From NCBI GenBank assembly GCA_963573305.1, contig OY754336.1, forward strand, positions 13,366,699-13,430,698: 64,000 nucleotides of DNA, given 5' to 3'. The translations under genes were made by a program, and so were the position numbers. Of this stretch, positions 59,466 to 64,000 are shown one piece after another. Position 1 is the first letter of the stretch. Each line of letters begins with the position of its first letter. Origin of the DNA: Pyrrhosoma nymphula (Eukaryota; Arthropoda; Insecta; Odonata; Coenagrionidae). The notes beneath the pieces were generated by a model, which did no database searches, was not told the DNA's origin, and saw only the letters and a list, made by a program, of their open reading frames with translations.

Positions 59466-60957
59466 ACAAGTGGCTGAATGCTGGGACTGTTTTTATTTAA
59501 TTTCAGAAGTATTCTTATAGCATTTTATTGCAGAAATTGTCTAGAGTATTCAGTTAACTGTTTTGAGTTTCTATCGGGTAGAGTGTCCCAAGAAAACTGT
59601 TTAGGTTCGAATCAGGGTGACCATAATATTATTCCATAAGTGTACCAAGTGAACTGTAGTACGCAGTTCTGAAATATGCCGTTTCTTTAACGCTTTCGTT
59701 GAAAACATATCCGTGCAATATCATATTTAATACTGTAATTATTATGAATCATGCACCATTTCTAATCATGAAATGGTGGTTGTCGTAATGTAATCGTCTT
59801 TCTCTACCTGAAGGAAGGGGGTCCATCTCAAAGTGTATGCTCATCAGGGCAAATAAACTACCGTTTTTAGTCCCCCATTTCAGGACTGGTTATTCACTGT
59901 CGGTGGTAATTTGTACCTGGAAAGAAATGTGATGGCCTTCCAGCTAATATTAAAGTGAAATTCTTTGAACCGTGAAAAATATGCATAAAGAGCGAGGGCG
60001 ACTTAATGTTGAGTAGTCGAAAACTCACGGATGACGTGAATGCTGAAAGAAATTGGGACCAGTGATCTCTACATTATTGAAATGTCAAAGTTCTCCCAAG
60101 GGTTAATTACAACAAAAAGCTAAGATTGAAAAGGGAAGGATAAGTTGTTTCTGTAAAAGATACTTTGCTCTACGTGACCAAGCCTATTCTAAGGTTATTC
60201 AATGTTGCGCACCGTAACTTACCTTTACTTTCTTAAGGATGTGCTCGCCTTATACGACATAATTTGGTTTCGGTCAAATGTTTCTTGGCCCACTACCTGC
60301 GTACAATGGGGTTACAGTTTTTTTTGTGGCATCTCAACGTGGTAAGAATTATTTTACCCGGATCTGCTGCTGGTTTTGCATCGTGACGGTAATGTTTTAG
60401 AATTTTTCCCGTGATAAGAGAACAAAATATAATTTGAGCAAATGGAAACATATTATGATCAGAAATGCTGAAATTTGAAAATTCTTTTTGGAATATCACT
60501 TGCGTAAGCCCATTGCACATTGCCTTATGAGAGTTTCCGTCCCATAATAATATTTCGTTTTTCGCTTAGAAAAAATCGTTGATTATTATTTGTCACCTTT
60601 TTTTAAGTTAAGAATATACCATTCTCCATTTATCGTTTAGCTCTGTACAGTATTCTACAAATAGATGCCGATGTTCACTACGTTGGTTTTCGATTATACT
60701 GTACAATGGTGCATTTCTCGTCCCTTCTCGTATTCCCTTCTCTTCACCTGTCTGCTATGGTTTGCCATTTGAAATGCCTTGAACTTTATCTGCCATCATT
60801 TAGTTAATGTGACACTCTCCTTTACTTGATAATTTTTTAGGATACCGATACTAGCCACGGCAATACCTTTACGGAGTCACGCACAAGTATCCATAAGTGT
60901 TAAATTCCACTGAGGAAAAACAATTCGCCTTGACCGAATAAAAAAATCCTCAAGGGA
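59466..60957. other. Intergenic DNA, no gene seen
   Basis: AT-rich single-copy DNA; no recognised feature. Confidence 0.45.
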
Positions 60958-61060
60958 GGAGGACGCCTCGGTAGCTTAACTGGTGTATGTAATCGTTGCG
61001 ATATCGATGGATTCTGGTTTGAGTCACGGTCAAGATGAATGACTTTTCCTACGTGGAATA
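60958..61060 (+). mobile_element. tRNA-derived SINE head, decayed
   Basis: A box TAGCTTAACTGG (60972-60983) and B box GGTTTGAGTCA (61016-61026), spaced as in a tRNA, preceded by GGACGCCTCGG. Arms do not pair well enough for a functional tRNA. Confidence 0.55.
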
Positions 61061-62520
61061 TCGCTCTTTTTTACCTCTTTAGAATGGGATAAGCCCGTAA
61101 AATTTGAGCCGCTTCTCTGCATACTTAAATTTTCCTCCTACGAAAATGTCTTCCCTAAAATTCTCCATAGTTTGACTTTCTATCTCTTCGGCTTCTTTAT
61201 TCACACGTCTCCATGATTAAGTCTTAAAGCATTGCTATGCACTCTCATCCTTAATTCTTATGATCAATGTTTCAAAACCAAACAACGCCCGGTACATATC
61301 CAAGCCTTCGTTAGCCATCATTCACATTATTCTTTAGACACCCCGTCATCAATGCTTCGATTTTTTTAAGTGCTTACGCTGCTACGCTGGTGCAATAACG
61401 CCTCTTATATCCGTGACATTTCCTTCGTATTACGTATTAGGTGAAATTAAGTTCCGACCTGCCTTTGATGCCTTCCTAAATTGTTTTTCAACCAAGGAAC
61501 ACTGTCGATATTTTCTTGGGAATCTCATTACATTTTGAATCGTCAAGAATTATTTTTTTCGTTTACCACCCTGATTTTCTAGTGCGCTGAACGATAGTTA
61601 ATTAATCTTTTACTGGCTGGAAAAAAAATTATCATTAGCATATCAAATCCTTGCCCGCATCAACTCTACCAAAGTTCTTCCCGTGTCGTAATATTAATTT
61701 TCTCACAGTATACGTTGAACTTCGGTGCAAATGAATGACAAAAGTGTCTCACTTCTCTTCTTATCATTTTTTACCTCGATTCTTCATCCGACACCCTGAC
61801 TAATTATGGTGTGTCTTCCTAGTGTCTTGAATGAGGCATCTATTTCTACAATATGCGTCAACACAAGAGTTTTCGTTTGCCCTAATATCCTAACATTTTT
61901 TATTCATGTTCATTCAGCCTTTGCTTCGTGCGGCATGTATAATAGTACATGGTCATATCCGTATGGACGAAGTAAATACTTGAAGTGCATCAGATATTGA
62001 AATGAGGTTAGATATTTCGGAGTTTTAGTTTGACCCAACGTTAGAAATTTCCTTTAAAATTCTGGTCCAATGTAACCTTAAGCGTTACCTTAAAGAAATG
62101 AAATAAAAAATTTATATTATCCATCTGGAAGACATCTCAATTTTTTCTTAGTTTCTCCATTCAACTTCGAGTTAATTTTGATTGTTTTCCTATACTTTTC
62201 CTTTTATTTTTGCAAGGTCCTAGTTGATCCTTAGCGTATTGATTGTTTTATTTTAGTGTTTAGATGAATCGTATCAATAAATAACAATCCATTATTTACT
62301 TTTAGCCCTTGTTCTTTCTTTTCTTTCAATCGAATCATTTCCCATTACCGTATCTGTAATTTCAATGTATGTACTATCAACCCGGGGAGTGAACAATATT
62401 CTTTTTATGCACTTCCTTTCTCTATGGCAATTTTTAATCTTAATATTTGCACATTGTACAGTGAAAAAAATTGAAATACGGTGATGAATTACATTTTTCA
62501 GGTGCAACGGTCTACCACCA
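61061..62520. other. Intergenic DNA, no gene seen
   Basis: AT-rich; nothing recognised on either strand. Confidence 0.45.
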
Positions 62521-62524
62521 TGGA

Positions 62525-62690
62525 AACACCGGTTCCCCATGTGTCACCTAGGTTAAGCATCGTTGTGATCTCCTCGAATTTGAAGGGGTAGTCTTCTTAT
62601 TTCGTCCGAGTGCCATTACCCCTGTCTGCAAGTGGTAGACAGTATAAGCGAAATGACCTTAGCCATAGAAGAAAGTTAACCTGAAATACT
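62525..62690 (+). mobile_element. 5S-rRNA-derived SINE-like element, decayed copy
   Basis: AACACCGGTTCCCCATGTGT and CACCTAGGTTAAGCATCGTT follow the 5S box A region with changes; GAATTTGAAGGGGTAGTC sits where box C should be. Then CCCCTGTCTGCAAGTGGTAG closes the same hairpin as the copy at 22598-22815. Confidence 0.7.
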
Positions 62691-64000
62691 ACTGCGACAT
62701 TACTCGGCAATCGTTTTTTCTTGCGGATGAGTAAATAGATCTAATAGCCGACAGCTATAGATTAGCCGACATAGATCTTTTACGATATTCACCTCTTGCC
62801 GCGTCTTTCCTCGCCAAGCTGGTCCATACATTCGTATGCGGTCAATCGCGCCAGCGCCTGGCCTAGGCGGTAGCAATCTCGTTCACATCACCATTTATGA
62901 CCTGTGTGCGTTGATTAAGCGTGTATGGTCATTTTTGGGTCGGGTTAAAAATGTGAGCTGGAGTAGGTCAAAACCACCGCCATCAATTGGACAGGCTGGA
63001 TCTTATGTGGTGATCTCATGCATTGGGAAGGTATATTTTTCGTGGAAAACTTGCGCTGTCTTATTCCACGGGCTAATTTACGGACATGGAGTGGGTGAGC
63101 TGTTGTACGCTGGATTATGGCGATAGCGGTGAATAAAGTGGTAATACTCGTTAGTGATGCATAATTTGACGAGGAGTTGTTGCGACCTATTTTTTAGGCA
63201 TATCAAACGAGTATATCCAGGTATCCAGCATTGAGTTTTAGTTCTAGATTCTTCTAAATCACCCTGAGCATTGTTTTGCCAATATTTTTACGATGTTACA
63301 CTTTTTCTGCTTTAAAATTACTCGCAAGCAACTTTGTGTGGTGGTGTGAATTATCCCTCGTTTTTTACTTCCCTTGTATTCGTGCGGGCCTTATAAATTT
63401 GTTATTACAGTATTATCTCCTCGAGTCTTCTATATTACTTGTGTAGTTTCAATTACTATTTATTTTGATTACTTTTTGGAAAATGTTATAACCCATAGTG
63501 TTATATCCTAATTCGTGATCATGTTGAATTTTGCCTTACCTTGGCGTTGGATGATTTCCGACGCAGTGATACTCAGTCATGATCAGCATCACACACTTAA
63601 AATATCAACCTGACTCTGTTTTAATCTTGACTTAATCTTTTATCTCGCTCATAGTACGAAGCATATCCTCCTGAACAGGTGGATATAGGGTGGACAGGAG
63701 TATATTGGGTTGAAAATCGAGAAAAGACTCGGAGAACATCCCCTTTTAAAATACAGTGTGATACTCTGGTTGCCAGATCTTCATTGAAAACGGCAGTCAT
63801 CACGTGAAATGTAAATTGAACCCCTGCTTTGAATTTCTCAATATCCAACTTGATGAATTTAGTCTGAGTTGGGTCCTACTCTCTCCAATCAAGCTATCCT
63901 TCAGGTTGATCAATAAGCTTTATAAATATTAATGCATATTTGTGTATATTTCACGTATCCCATTAATAAAAAAAAACATTTGGGATGATAAATGAGCCTT
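62691..64000. other. Intergenic DNA, no gene seen
   Basis: A frame at 62836-63126 has no recognisable signature. No seventh cuticle gene is visible before the window ends. Confidence 0.45.

Overview
The window comes from the nuclear genome of a pterygote insect. AT-rich, repeat-filled DNA surrounds six GC-rich genes for RR-2 cuticular proteins (chitin-binding structural proteins of hard exoskeleton), all on the minus strand. The order cannot be settled from sequence alone. Each gene has the same layout: a TATA box, a first coding exon of only 12 nt (MCLK, MAAK or MSPR), one phase-0 intron of 0.66-1.04 kb, and a second exon carrying the rest of the signal peptide, AYHAPLAYH-type repeats, the RR-2 domain and more repeats. 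In coordinate order I call them A (1707-3344), B (9367-11000), C (19520-21141), D (32164-33589), E (43614-45240) and F (55361-56807). They lie roughly 8-12.5 kb apart.

Two duplication histories are visible. B and C sit in paralogous blocks (about 8.0-11.75 kb and 19.1-21.9 kb). A larger tandem duplication pairs about 23.77-35.86 kb with 43.44-59.47 kb. Each copy originally held an E-type and a D/F-type gene. In the left copy the E-type gene is a dead remnant: first exon and promoter remain near 24.65-24.73 kb and about 35 bp of the second exon near 23.9 kb. Copy lengths differ because of deletions and later insertions. The coding exons of D and F are mosaics: D has B/C-like amino-terminal and E-like carboxy-terminal repeats, and F is the reverse. 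This points to exchange between cluster members.

The rest is mostly decayed mobile DNA. It includes a piggyBac transposase relic (5.6-6.6 kb); a 386-bp mariner deletion derivative with intact ends inside a larger inverted-repeat element (8.2-9.2 kb); a 3.7-kb long-TIR DNA transposon inserted in a LINE (14.2-17.9 kb); two other LINE relics (50.5-51.4 and 52.1-52.6 kb); several tRNA-derived SINEs; two 5S-rRNA-derived SINE-like copies (22.6 and 62.5 kb); and a family of foldback elements with 13-14 bp target duplications (30.9 and 47.3 kb). No non-cuticle host gene, rRNA gene, functional tRNA gene or CRISPR array was recognised. All gene models rest on sequence reading; none was tested by transcript data.
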